Shown here in pieces: positions 1-6,225 of a stretch of 7,776 nt of DNA. The first letter of the stretch is position 1. Each line of letters begins with the position of its first letter. A model generated the notes under the pieces. That model was not told where the DNA came from and did no database searches. It saw only the letters and a list, made by a program, of their open reading frames with translations. Source of the DNA: a bacterium BMS3Bbin02 (GTDB taxonomy: Bacteria; Actinomycetota; Acidimicrobiia; Spongiisociales; UBA5794); NCBI GenBank assembly GCA_002898115.1, contig BDTL01000265.1:1-7776 (forward strand), given 5' to 3'. The position numbers were made by a program, and so were the translations under genes.

Positions 1-2321
1 CGCAGGTCCCTGCCGATGTCGTCATCGACCACTCTGTGCAGGTCGACGCCTACAACTCAGGGATGGCTCTCCAAATCAACTCGGCTCACGAGTTCGAGCG
101 CAATCAGGAACGTTACGAATTCCTGAAGTGGGGACAGACGGCGTTCGATAACTTCAGCGTGGTACCGCCGGCGACCGGCATCGTGCATCAGGTGAACCTT
201 GAGTACCTCGCCAAGGTCGTCTGGGACGCCGATGGCGTGCTGTATCCGGACTCGCTGGTCGGTACCGACTCGCATACGACGATGATCAACGGACTCGGGG
301 TTGTCGGTTGGGGTGTCGGTGGGATCGAGGCCGAGGCGGTCATGGTCGGTCAGCCGATCTACATGCTTCTCCCCGAGGTTGTCGGATTCAAACTCGCCGG
401 CAAACTCCCCGACGGCACGACCGCGACCGACCTGGTGCTGCGGGTCACCCAGATGCTGCGCGAGCTTGGTGTGGTCGGGAAATTCGTCGAATTCTTCGGA
501 CCCGGACTTGCTGACATGCCGCTTGCGAACCGGGCCACGATTGCGAACATGGCGCCCGAGTACGGCGCCACCGTCGGGTTCTTCCCGGTCGACGAGGAGA
601 CGCTGAAGTACTTGCGTCTCTCGGGTCGCGACGAGGCCTTGATCGAGACGGTGGAGCAGTACTGCAAGGTGCAGGGACTGTGGCGTGACGATGACCGGGT
701 GATCACCTATGCGGACGTGCTCGAGCTCGACATGTCCACGGTCGAACCGGCGCTCGCTGGACCAAAACGACCCCAGGACCGCATTGTGTTGTCGGATATG
801 CAGACGCAGTGGCACACCGATCTACCCGGGCAGCTACGTTCGGCAGGAGAGGAGTTCCCGGCCGACGGCGTTGAGGTGACGTCCGAGGGCGAGACGTTCC
901 AGCTTGGTGACGGCGATGTTGTGATCGCAGCGATTACGTCTTGCACCAACACTTCGAATCCCGATGTCATGGTCGCCGCCGGGCTCGTTGCGCGTAAGGC
1001 CCGTGCGCTTGGTCTCACCCGCAAACCGTGGGTGAAGACGTCGCTGGCGCCCGGGTCGAAGGTCGTCATCGAATATCTGGAGAAGTCGGATCTGCTCCAC
1101 GACCTCGAAGCGGCCGGTTTCTACAACGTCGGGTTCGGGTGCACGACCTGTATCGGGAACTCGGGACCTTTGCCGGAATCGATCTCTGCGGCTATCAACG
1201 AGAACAATCTCGTCGTGACGTCGGTGTTGTCGGGGAATCGCAACTTTGAGGGGCGGATCTCCCCGGACATTCGGGCGAACTATCTCGCTTCGCCGCCGCT
1301 GGTCGTAGCGTATGCCCTTGCGGGCACCGTCGATATCAACCTCACGACCGATCCCATCGCCCAGGACGCCGATGGCAACGATGTGTTCCTCACCGACATA
1401 TGGCCCACCCAGGCCGAGATCCACGAGGTTGTTTCGAGTTCGGTGAACCGTCAGCAATTCCTTGAGCAGTACGGCAACGTGTTCCAGGGGAGCGACGAGT
1501 GGCGGGACATCGCCAGTTCGGAGTCGGCGCTGTATCCGTGGAGCGAAAGCTCGACCTATATCCAGGAGCCGCCGTTCTTTGTCGATCTGGCACCGGAGCC
1601 GAACCCGATTTCGGGGATCGTTGGTGCCCGTGTGCTTGCGAAGCTGGGCGACTCGATCACGACCGACCATATCTCGCCAGCGGGCGCCATCGGGCCCGAC
1701 ACTCCGGCGGGGAAGTTCCTCACCGAGGCCGGTGTGGAGCGCCGCATGTTTAACTCCTACGGCTCGCGTCGCGGCAACGACCGCGTGATGACCCGGGGCA
1801 CGTTCGCCAACATCCGGGTCCGTAACCAGCTCGCTCCGGGCACCGAGGGTGGGTGGACACTGGACTTCACCGATGGTGAGGTGAAGAGCATCTACGACGC
1901 GAGCCTCAGCTACAAGGAGGCCGGGATTCCGCTGGTCGTGCTCGGCGGCAAGGACTACGGCATGGGTTCGTCGCGCGACTGGGCGGCGAAGGGCACGTTC
2001 CTACTCGGTGTGAAGGCGGTGATTGCGGACTCGTATGAGCGGATCCACCGGTCCAACCTCGTGATGATGGGCGTGCTGCCGCTCACCTATGTGGATGGCG
2101 AGAATGCCGACTCGCTTGGCCTGGACGGGACCGAAACGTTTGCGGTCGACGTTGATGATTCGCTGACACCACGCCAGTTGGTGAAGGTCACCGCATCGAA
2201 GGCTGACGGCTCCAAGACGGAGTTCATGGCGGTTGCCAGGTGCGACACCCCGGTCGAGGTCGAGTACCTCCGCCACGGCGGCATCCTCCACATGGTGCTC
2301 AGAAGGATGGCCGAGGCCTAA
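1..2321 (+). CDS. acnA: Aconitate hydratase (AcnA type), 5'-truncated by the window edge
   Basis: Aconitase isomerises citrate to isocitrate through cis-aconitate in the TCA cycle, in the cytoplasm, using a [4Fe-4S] cluster. The frame is open from the first full codon at position 3; the opening residues (QVPADVVIDHSVQVD) are internal family sequence, so the GTG at 36 is not the start. About 772 residues are visible. AcnA proteins are usually about 890-940 residues, so roughly 120-150 N-terminal residues lie outside. The three cluster-ligand cysteines are present: one in SCTNTSN (codon 942-944) and two in GCTTC (codons 1140-1142 and 1149-1151). Also present are GTDSHTTMINGLGV, SGNRNFEGR, the swivel-domain GDSITTDHISPAG, NSYGSRRGND and the substrate-binding YGMGSSRDW. 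No frameshift or missing key residue is seen. The gene ends TAA and a palindromic repeat starts within a few bases. Identification is very secure; only the N-terminus and upstream context are unknown. Confidence 0.97.
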   Translation, partial: QVPADVVIDHSVQVDAYNSGMALQINSAHEFERNQERYEFLKWGQTAFDNFSVVPPATGIVHQVNLEYLAKVVWDADGVLYPDSLVGTDSHTTMINGLGVVGWGVGGIEAEAVMVGQPIYMLLPEVVGFKLAGKLPDGTTATDLVLRVTQMLRELGVVGKFVEFFGPGLADMPLANRATIANMAPEYGATVGFFPVDEETLKYLRLSGRDEALIETVEQYCKVQGLWRDDDRVITYADVLELDMSTVEPALAGPKRPQDRIVLSDMQTQWHTDLPGQLRSAGEEFPADGVEVTSEGETFQLGDGDVVIAAITSCTNTSNPDVMVAAGLVARKARALGLTRKPWVKTSLAPGSKVVIEYLEKSDLLHDLEAAGFYNVGFGCTTCIGNSGPLPESISAAINENNLVVTSVLSGNRNFEGRISPDIRANYLASPPLVVAYALAGTVDINLTTDPIAQDADGNDVFLTDIWPTQAEIHEVVSSSVNRQQFLEQYGNVFQGSDEWRDIASSESALYPWSESSTYIQEPPFFVDLAPEPNPISGIVGARVLAKLGDSITTDHISPAGAIGPDTPAGKFLTEAGVERRMFNSYGSRRGNDRVMTRGTFANIRVRNQLAPGTEGGWTLDFTDGEVKSIYDASLSYKEAGIPLVVLGGKDYGMGSSRDWAAKGTFLLGVKAVIADSYERIHRSNLVMMGVLPLTYVDGENADSLGLDGTETFAVDVDDSLTPRQLVKVTASKADGSKTEFMAVARCDTPVEVEYLRHGGILHMVLRRMAEA

Positions 2322-2326
2322 GCGCA

Positions 2327-2408
2327 CAACCTCTCCGTTCTGGCGTCCATTTGGGCCGTATATCGCCCAAATGGACGCCAGAACGGGAAGAGGGAGCGCC
2401 TACTAGCG
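2327..2408. repeat. Palindromic intergenic repeat, copy A (possible bidirectional terminator or REP-like element)
   Basis: A perfect inverted repeat has 22-base arms at 2335-2356 and 2365-2386 around an 8-base loop (CGTATATC). An asymmetric tail follows to about 2408 (GAAGAGGGAG then CGCCTACTAGCG). The same unit recurs at 4374-4447 in the same orientation: 68 of 74 aligned positions match without gaps, and weaker similarity reaches back to 2327. It lies between the convergent acnA and amidase genes, where a stem this strong would stop or stabilise transcripts from both sides. No run of T follows either arm, so it is not a textbook intrinsic terminator. The conserved tail outside the stem argues that this is a repeat family member rather than a terminator formed independently. 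Confidence 0.93.
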
Positions 2409-2447
2409 CTTACATCTCTAGTGACAGCGTGATCTACATCATGCCGC

Positions 2448-3197
2448 TCACGGATACCCGAGGTTGGTATCGACTGCCCATCCGATGCGCCATGCCCAGT
2501 TCTGCTCGGCCCATAACCAGTTCTTCCCGGCCGACCAGTCGTGGAACTCCGCTTCCAGGTAGGCTGCCACCATCGAGGTGGCTGTGAGTTCGTGCCAGTT
2601 CCTCTTCTTCAAGTCGTCGGCTTGCGTCGTGCTTTCACCACCGGGGCTTGCCGGTCCCACCTTTTCCAGCAGGCTCTTCGCTAGTGCCTTTCCGGACGAT
2701 GACCAGTAGAACGCTTTGGTCCCGGTGTCGTCCGGGCTGCTCGTACAGCCGCCGCTGTCGGGGTTAGCGTTCGAGTGGATGGCGATGTGGCGGCGCTTCG
2801 AGCCGGATCCCCACCCGTTTGATCGCGTGACGTTCTCGTCGGGGTCGGCTGCTCCGACTCGCACGTAGTATCCGCGGGCGCGCAGGTCCCAACCGGCGCC
2901 GTGTGCGGCCTCATCGGCCGCTTGGACCATCGCGGTATCCTCGATGTATGTTGAACACCCATAGTTGTAACCACCCCAGTGATGTGCCGGTGAGAGATAA
3001 ATTTTCCAGCCGTTGTATTGAATACCGGCATCCGGCGGCCAGTAGGTGGCGTCGCTGATGCCGGCGTGCTCGACGGAGTATGGGTATTCGTCGTTGGTGC
3101 CTCCAGAATCACCGAATGCGGGGGCTACGACGAGCAGGCCGATGGCCACTCCGAGTACCAATGTTCGCAGTGCTGATGTGTGTCGTCGGACAATCAT
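2448..3197 (-). CDS. Secreted N-acetylmuramoyl-L-alanine amidase (Amidase_3-like)
   Basis: The product is a predicted exported zinc amidase that cuts the bond between MurNAc and the stem-peptide L-alanine in peptidoglycan. The 249 residues open with a signal peptide: basic MIVRRH, a hydrophobic stretch at about 11-28, and likely cleavage near A27-G29. Family landmarks are the KIYLSPAHH strand (residues 65-73, H72 as first zinc ligand), IEDTAMV (E86, second ligand), HIAIHSNAN (H141, third ligand) and YLEAEFHDW (E215, or less likely E217, as catalytic Glu). SPAHH departs from the usual DPGHGG. C81 and C151 could form a disulfide. The last 29 residues carry six tryptophans, an unusual tail. The ATG overlaps the upstream gene's stop as ATGA, so translation is probably coupled; only a weak GGGACGG precedes it. 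Assignment to the fold is fairly secure; exact substrate is inferred. Confidence 0.82.
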   Translation of the reverse strand: MIVRRHTSALRTLVLGVAIGLLVVAPAFGDSGGTNDEYPYSVEHAGISDATYWPPDAGIQYNGWKIYLSPAHHWGGYNYGCSTYIEDTAMVQAADEAAHGAGWDLRARGYYVRVGAADPDENVTRSNGWGSGSKRRHIAIHSNANPDSGGCTSSPDDTGTKAFYWSSSGKALAKSLLEKVGPASPGGESTTQADDLKKRNWHELTATSMVAAYLEAEFHDWSAGKNWLWAEQNWAWRIGWAVDTNLGYP

Positions 3198-4120
3198 TGT
3201 GTACCGTCCCGGAGCAGGGTTTCGCAGCTCCCGAAAGCGGCGTGCCTCCAGAATGCCAGGCAGTCGCCGTCCACCGACAAGACAATGCTGTCGACAGCTT
3301 GGAACTGGAAGGCGTTGGCGCCGATCTCCGCTAGCAGCGGCTCAAGCTGTCCGCTGTGGTCGAATCGAATCGAGTCGACGAACTTCTGAGTGAAATCAAC
3401 GGTCAGCACGCTGTTGGAGAGGAGGACTGATGGTGGGTCAATGGGCTGACGGATCGATCCGCGGGTTGTTTCTCCAGCCCACGCTGTGTAGACCTGTTGG
3501 AGGGCGTCGTCGATTGATGTTGGTTGGTTGGGGAGTGGAACTCCGATGACGGGTTTCCAGTTGGCGGTGGCGGCCACCTGGACCCCTTCTTCGCCGGCGC
3601 AGTCAGCGAAGTACACCTGGATGCCTCGGAGCGACGAGTCGATTGATCCCTTGTCGCCGGCCTTTAGCGCCGCCGGGTGGCTCTTGACATACCCCTTGCA
3701 GATCTCCTCGAACCGGGCCTTCTCGCCACTGGTATCCGGACGGTCAAGGACTTCGGCGATCGCGGCGTTGTAGCTGTCCAACACCGGTTGCTCACATGCG
3801 GCGCGGGCCTCGTCGGCTGCCTTGCGGCCCTCACCGTCGTTACCGGTTTCGGCCTTGACTTGTTCTCGTGTCACAACCCATAAGTCGGCACACGCCTGGA
3901 ACTGGGGACCCGATATCTCCTGGATGCTCTCAACCTGGGCTTGTATCGCCGGTGCGAGGCTCGGCCCGGATACCGCGGTGCCTTGCGTGTCATGGGGCAG
4001 GGCGTTACCGGCCGCACCGACCGGGTCGCCGGTCCCGGTGGTGGCCTGCCACACCAGACCGACGCCGATACCGACGATGAGTCCCATGCTGAGTATTGTG
4101 ATTCGCCGTGCAGCGTTCAT
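3194..4120 (-). CDS. Membrane-anchored extracytoplasmic protein with GerMN-like C-terminal domain
   Basis: This is the first gene of the two-gene cell-wall operon. The 308-residue product starts with MNAARR and one hydrophobic segment (about 7-25), a signal anchor or uncleaved signal; no lipobox cysteine is seen. Residues 40-190 are not recognised; they are rich in Glu and Ala and likely helical. Residues 195-305 resemble a GerMN domain: a helix (SIDDALQQVYTAW), then a strand pattern SNSVLTVDFTQKF, then NAFQFQAVDSIVLSVDGDC, matching the family's order of 'V-D-hydrophobic' strand, helix and final 'V-dG' strand. GerMN domains often accompany cell-wall amidases, which supports both calls. Six cysteines (C77, C109, C141, C174, C287, C299) suggest disulfides outside the cytoplasm. 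No in-frame alternative start lies just upstream, and the Shine-Dalgarno signal is poor. The domain call rests on pattern alone and is moderate; an exported protein is much surer. Confidence 0.72.
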   Translation of the reverse strand: MNAARRITILSMGLIVGIGVGLVWQATTGTGDPVGAAGNALPHDTQGTAVSGPSLAPAIQAQVESIQEISGPQFQACADLWVVTREQVKAETGNDGEGRKAADEARAACEQPVLDSYNAAIAEVLDRPDTSGEKARFEEICKGYVKSHPAALKAGDKGSIDSSLRGIQVYFADCAGEEGVQVAATANWKPVIGVPLPNQPTSIDDALQQVYTAWAGETTRGSIRQPIDPPSVLLSNSVLTVDFTQKFVDSIRFDHSGQLEPLLAEIGANAFQFQAVDSIVLSVDGDCLAFWRHAAFGSCETLLRDGTQ

Positions 4121-4365
4121 CGGTGGCGCCCGACGTTTCGTTTGACGAGGGGCTTGTAGCGGCGCGTGAGATCAGGATGGATCGACGGAGGTCGGCGGTT
4201 TCGTAGTCGGCTAGGACTGTTGGTTTCGGCGTTAGTGCCGCGTGTGGGAGTCATTGCAACCCCTTCCCATCACGGGGCCGCACCTGACCCGACCCCTCTG
4301 GTTCGAACATACTCGCCCCCCCCACTAAGTCAAGGAAATATCCCAACGACCGTCGGGAACCTTGT
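4121..4365 (-). other. Long 5' leader and promoter region of the amidase operon (no gene)
   Basis: About 245 bases lie between the operon's first ATG and repeat copy B. The plus-strand frame that crosses it has no coding character and no ribosome binding site, so I call no gene. Read on the minus strand, the leader downstream of the candidate promoter is about 185 bases. It has short GC hairpins near its 5' end, for example GGGGTC pairing with GGCCCC and CCCC with GGGG around 4258-4298. No known riboswitch could be recognised. Confidence 0.4.
4306..4333 (-). promoter_or_regulatory. Candidate promoter of the GerMN-like/amidase operon
   Basis: On the minus strand TTGACT (4333-4328) is followed after 16 bases by TATGTT (4311-4306), five of six and four of six matches to the housekeeping -35 and -10. 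The spacer contains eight consecutive G (plus-strand C at 4316-4323). A second possible -35, a perfect TTGACA at 4368-4363, overlaps the edge of repeat copy B, but its matching -10 (TGGGAT) is poor. Assigned by eye; start-site mapping is lacking. Confidence 0.4.
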
Positions 4366-4447
4366 CAACGTCCCCGTTCTGGCGTCCATTTAGGCCATAT
4401 ACGGCCCAAATGGACGCCAGAACGGGAAGAGTGAGGGCCTACTAGCG
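4366..4447. repeat. Palindromic intergenic repeat, copy B
   Basis: Arms at 4373-4396 and 4403-4426 give a 24-base stem with one A-C mismatch (4392 against 4407) around the loop ATATAC. The tail (GAAGAGTGAGGGCCTACTAGCG) matches the tail of copy A with two differences. The tail contains the minus-strand dipeptidase stop: that gene ends CGC TAG TAG, two stops in tandem, both inside the repeat. The stem would lie directly 3' of the dipeptidase message and could act as its terminator or stabiliser, again without a U-run. Confidence 0.93.
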
Positions 4448-5554
4448 TTCGTTGGCTTCTAGGACACGCAGGACGTTTTCTCCGAGCATCTTGCGGATAT
4501 CGGTTTCGGACCACGACCTCGCTAGCAGCCCGGCGGTGATGTTCGGATACGTCGACACATCCTCCAAACCCTTGGGGAGCAGGGTCACGCCATCGAAGTC
4601 GGAACCAAGTCCGACATGGTCCACACCGGCAACCTCCGCAATATGTTCGATATGGTCCAGCACGATCTCGATGTCGCCAATAGGCACAGGATTCTCCGCG
4701 GTGTACTCCGCCATCGCGGCGATGAACTCCTCTTCATTTGAGGTTGCGGTCCGGATCCGGCGGGTGACCTCAAAATGTTTCATGGTGCGGTCCCCGGTGT
4801 CGGGCACGACGAACAGCGAGAAGAAGTTCACCATGATGACACCACCGTTACCGGCGACGGCGCGCAGCACATCGTCGGGCACGTTGCGAGCATTGCTCGA
4901 CACCGTGTAGGCAGACGAGTGCGAAGCCATAACGGGCAGCGTCGTCACGTCGAGGGCGTCGCGCATCGTGTCCGCAGACACATGGGAGATGTCGACGATC
5001 ATGCCCATGGCGTTCATCTCCCGAACGATATCCCGCCCAAAATCCGTGAGGCCTCCATGGCGCGCCTCGTCGGTGGCGGAATCCGCCCAGTCGAGTGTGT
5101 CGGCGTGGGTGAGGGTCATGTAACGCACGCCCCGGTCGAACAGCGTGTGGAGCTTGTCTATCGAGTTCTCAATGGAGTGACCACCCTCGGCCCCCATCAG
5201 GCTCGCCGTCCTGCCGGAAGCCCTGATCCGTCGCACTTCCGCGGCGGTGGTCGCGGCCTCGAACGCTTCGGGATACCGCTCATTCATCTGCTCAACGAGA
5301 TCAATCTGCTCCATCGTGTGCATGAACGGCGTCGCGCTTTCACACGGCACATACACCGACCAGAACTGTGCGCCGACCCCGCCACGGCGGAGTCGTGCGA
5401 TGTCGGTGTGGACATGGGGGAGTGGCGTGGAGGGGTCCATCGAATCAAACGACGAGTTCGCCTTGGTGCGGACCTCCCACGGGAAGTCGTTGTGACCGTC
5501 GATCACGGGGAGGTCGGCGTGGATGCGCTGCGCTTCGGCGGCGAAGTCTGTCAT
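4442..5554 (-). CDS. Membrane dipeptidase, peptidase family M19 (renal-dipeptidase-like)
   Basis: Family M19 enzymes are binuclear-zinc dipeptidases; bacterial members hydrolyse dipeptides, often with a D-residue at the C-terminal side. The 370-residue length is normal. The metal site is complete: VIDGHND (H21, D23), GAEGGHSIE (bridging E123), ISHVS (H191), ASHSSAY (H212) and GLGSDFDG (D319). The NARNVPDD segment (R223) is the conserved substrate-binding region. There is no signal peptide or membrane segment, so it should be cytoplasmic despite the family name. The ATG is chosen because AGGAA lies five bases upstream on the minus strand (5564-5560) and the frame begins in typical family sequence. 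The gene diverges from the DinB-like gene across 50 bases and ends within palindromic repeat copy B. A role in recycling peptidoglycan-derived dipeptides is possible given the neighbouring amidase, but unproven. Confidence 0.95.
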   Translation of the reverse strand: MTDFAAEAQRIHADLPVIDGHNDFPWEVRTKANSSFDSMDPSTPLPHVHTDIARLRRGGVGAQFWSVYVPCESATPFMHTMEQIDLVEQMNERYPEAFEAATTAAEVRRIRASGRTASLMGAEGGHSIENSIDKLHTLFDRGVRYMTLTHADTLDWADSATDEARHGGLTDFGRDIVREMNAMGMIVDISHVSADTMRDALDVTTLPVMASHSSAYTVSSNARNVPDDVLRAVAGNGGVIMVNFFSLFVVPDTGDRTMKHFEVTRRIRTATSNEEEFIAAMAEYTAENPVPIGDIEIVLDHIEHIAEVAGVDHVGLGSDFDGVTLLPKGLEDVSTYPNITAGLLARSWSETDIRKMLGENVLRVLEANER

Positions 5555-5568
5555 GGTCGTTCCTGCGG

Positions 5569-5596
5569 TTGACGGCTACACAATTCGCTGTATCTT
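5569..5596 (+). promoter_or_regulatory. Candidate promoter giving a leaderless mRNA
   Basis: TTGACG (5569-5574) is followed after 16 bases by TATCTT (5591-5596). The ATG of the next gene is at 5605, so transcription starting about seven bases past the -10 would begin at or next to the start codon. No Shine-Dalgarno precedes that ATG, which fits a leaderless message, a common arrangement in Actinobacteria. Assigned by eye. Confidence 0.5.
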
Positions 5597-5604
5597 GCCA
5601 CCCC

Positions 5605-6225
5605 ATGAGAGATGCCGCACAACTTCTTCAGATCGAGGCCGAGGCGTATCGCCCGGTTCTTGAAGGTCTTCCGCCGGCCGACTTCGACAAGCAGACGGTG
5701 TGCGAGTTGTGGTCGGTGCGCGACGTGATTGCGCACCAGTCGGCGGTCCTCCAGATCATCAACGCCGGGGAACAGGCGCCGTTCACCGCAGAGTCGAACC
5801 AACGCGATGTGGATGACCGCAAGACCTGGGACGTCGATCGGCTTCTCGCCGAATTGTTCGGTGGCTACGAGGATGCGATTGCTGTGATCGACACGGCCGG
5901 CGGTCTGCTCGACGGGTTTGGGCTCGCTCAGTTCATCCACGGGGGCGACGTGCGGGACGCCGTTGGAGCTACCGACGCCTTCGCAAGTCCCGGGCATGAG
6001 ATTGCGGTGGATCTTCTCCATGATAAGTCCACGGTGATGAAGAAGGCCCCGGTGATTACACGGGTGGATGGCGTGTTGCGCCAATTCGGCCTAGACCTTG
6101 ATCCTGTCGGTCGTCTCGTGACGAACACCGAGACGTTTGTTCGCCTCTGCGGCGGTCGCAATCCCGACGACGGGAATTGGTCGGTCGAAGGTATCAGCGC
6201 CGTCGACTTCGTCCTCTACGGCTGA
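5605..6225 (+). CDS. DinB-like / mycothiol-dependent maleylpyruvate isomerase family protein
   Basis: The 206-residue product fits the four-helix-bundle superfamily that includes mycothiol-dependent maleylpyruvate isomerase. Landmarks are the N-terminal pattern LPPADFDKQTVCELWSVRDVIAHQ (residues 22-45, with H44 as a likely metal ligand), the second signature FIHGGDVRDAVG (H112, D115, R117), and a C-terminal FVRLCGGRNPD (179-188) like the family's C-terminal domain. Characterised isomerases have a Glu four residues before the second His; here that position is A108, so the metal site may be altered and the reaction is unknown. The frame stays open upstream to 5368, but that stretch lies over the dipeptidase and has shadow-like Arg-rich composition; ATG 5605 gives the family N-terminus. 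The stop overlaps the next gene's start (TGATG), indicating an operon. Confidence 0.82.
   Translation: MRDAAQLLQIEAEAYRPVLEGLPPADFDKQTVCELWSVRDVIAHQSAVLQIINAGEQAPFTAESNQRDVDDRKTWDVDRLLAELFGGYEDAIAVIDTAGGLLDGFGLAQFIHGGDVRDAVGATDAFASPGHEIAVDLLHDKSTVMKKAPVITRVDGVLRQFGLDLDPVGRLVTNTETFVRLCGGRNPDDGNWSVEGISAVDFVLYG

Noticed and set aside
36..38. GTG at 36 as the aconitase start
   Set aside because: The same frame is open to position 3 with conserved family sequence (VVIDHS), so the true start lies before the window.
834..1670. 278-residue minus-strand open frame inside acnA
   Set aside because: Antisense shadow of aconitase, Arg-rich and without recognisable motifs.
2335..2386. CRISPR or attachment-site interpretation of the palindromes
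   Set aside because: Only two copies about 2 kb apart, no spacer array, no cas genes, no integrase or transposase in the window, and no tRNA to serve as target.
3515..3533. GTTGGTTGGTTGGGG as a G-quadruplex or repeat element
   Set aside because: It lies inside the GerMN-like gene, where it encodes the NQPTS region, and the G-runs are mostly only two long.
4150..4300. c-di-AMP (ydaO-type) riboswitch ahead of the amidase operon
   Set aside because: Gene context suggested it, but I could not align the conserved core segments by eye; only generic GC hairpins are visible.
4166..4393. 75-residue plus-strand frame in the operon leader
   Set aside because: No ribosome binding site, no recognisable sequence, and it runs into the left arm of repeat copy B.
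4775..5572. 265-residue plus-strand open frame opposite the dipeptidase
   Set aside because: It mirrors the dipeptidase, is His/Arg/Val rich as expected for an antisense frame in GC-rich DNA, and shows no domain; all metal ligands of M19 are on the minus strand.
5368..5604. N-terminal extension of the DinB-like protein back to 5368
   Set aside because: It lies over the dipeptidase gene on the other strand, is Arg- and Gly-heavy like a shadow frame, and the family N-terminus begins right at ATG 5605.
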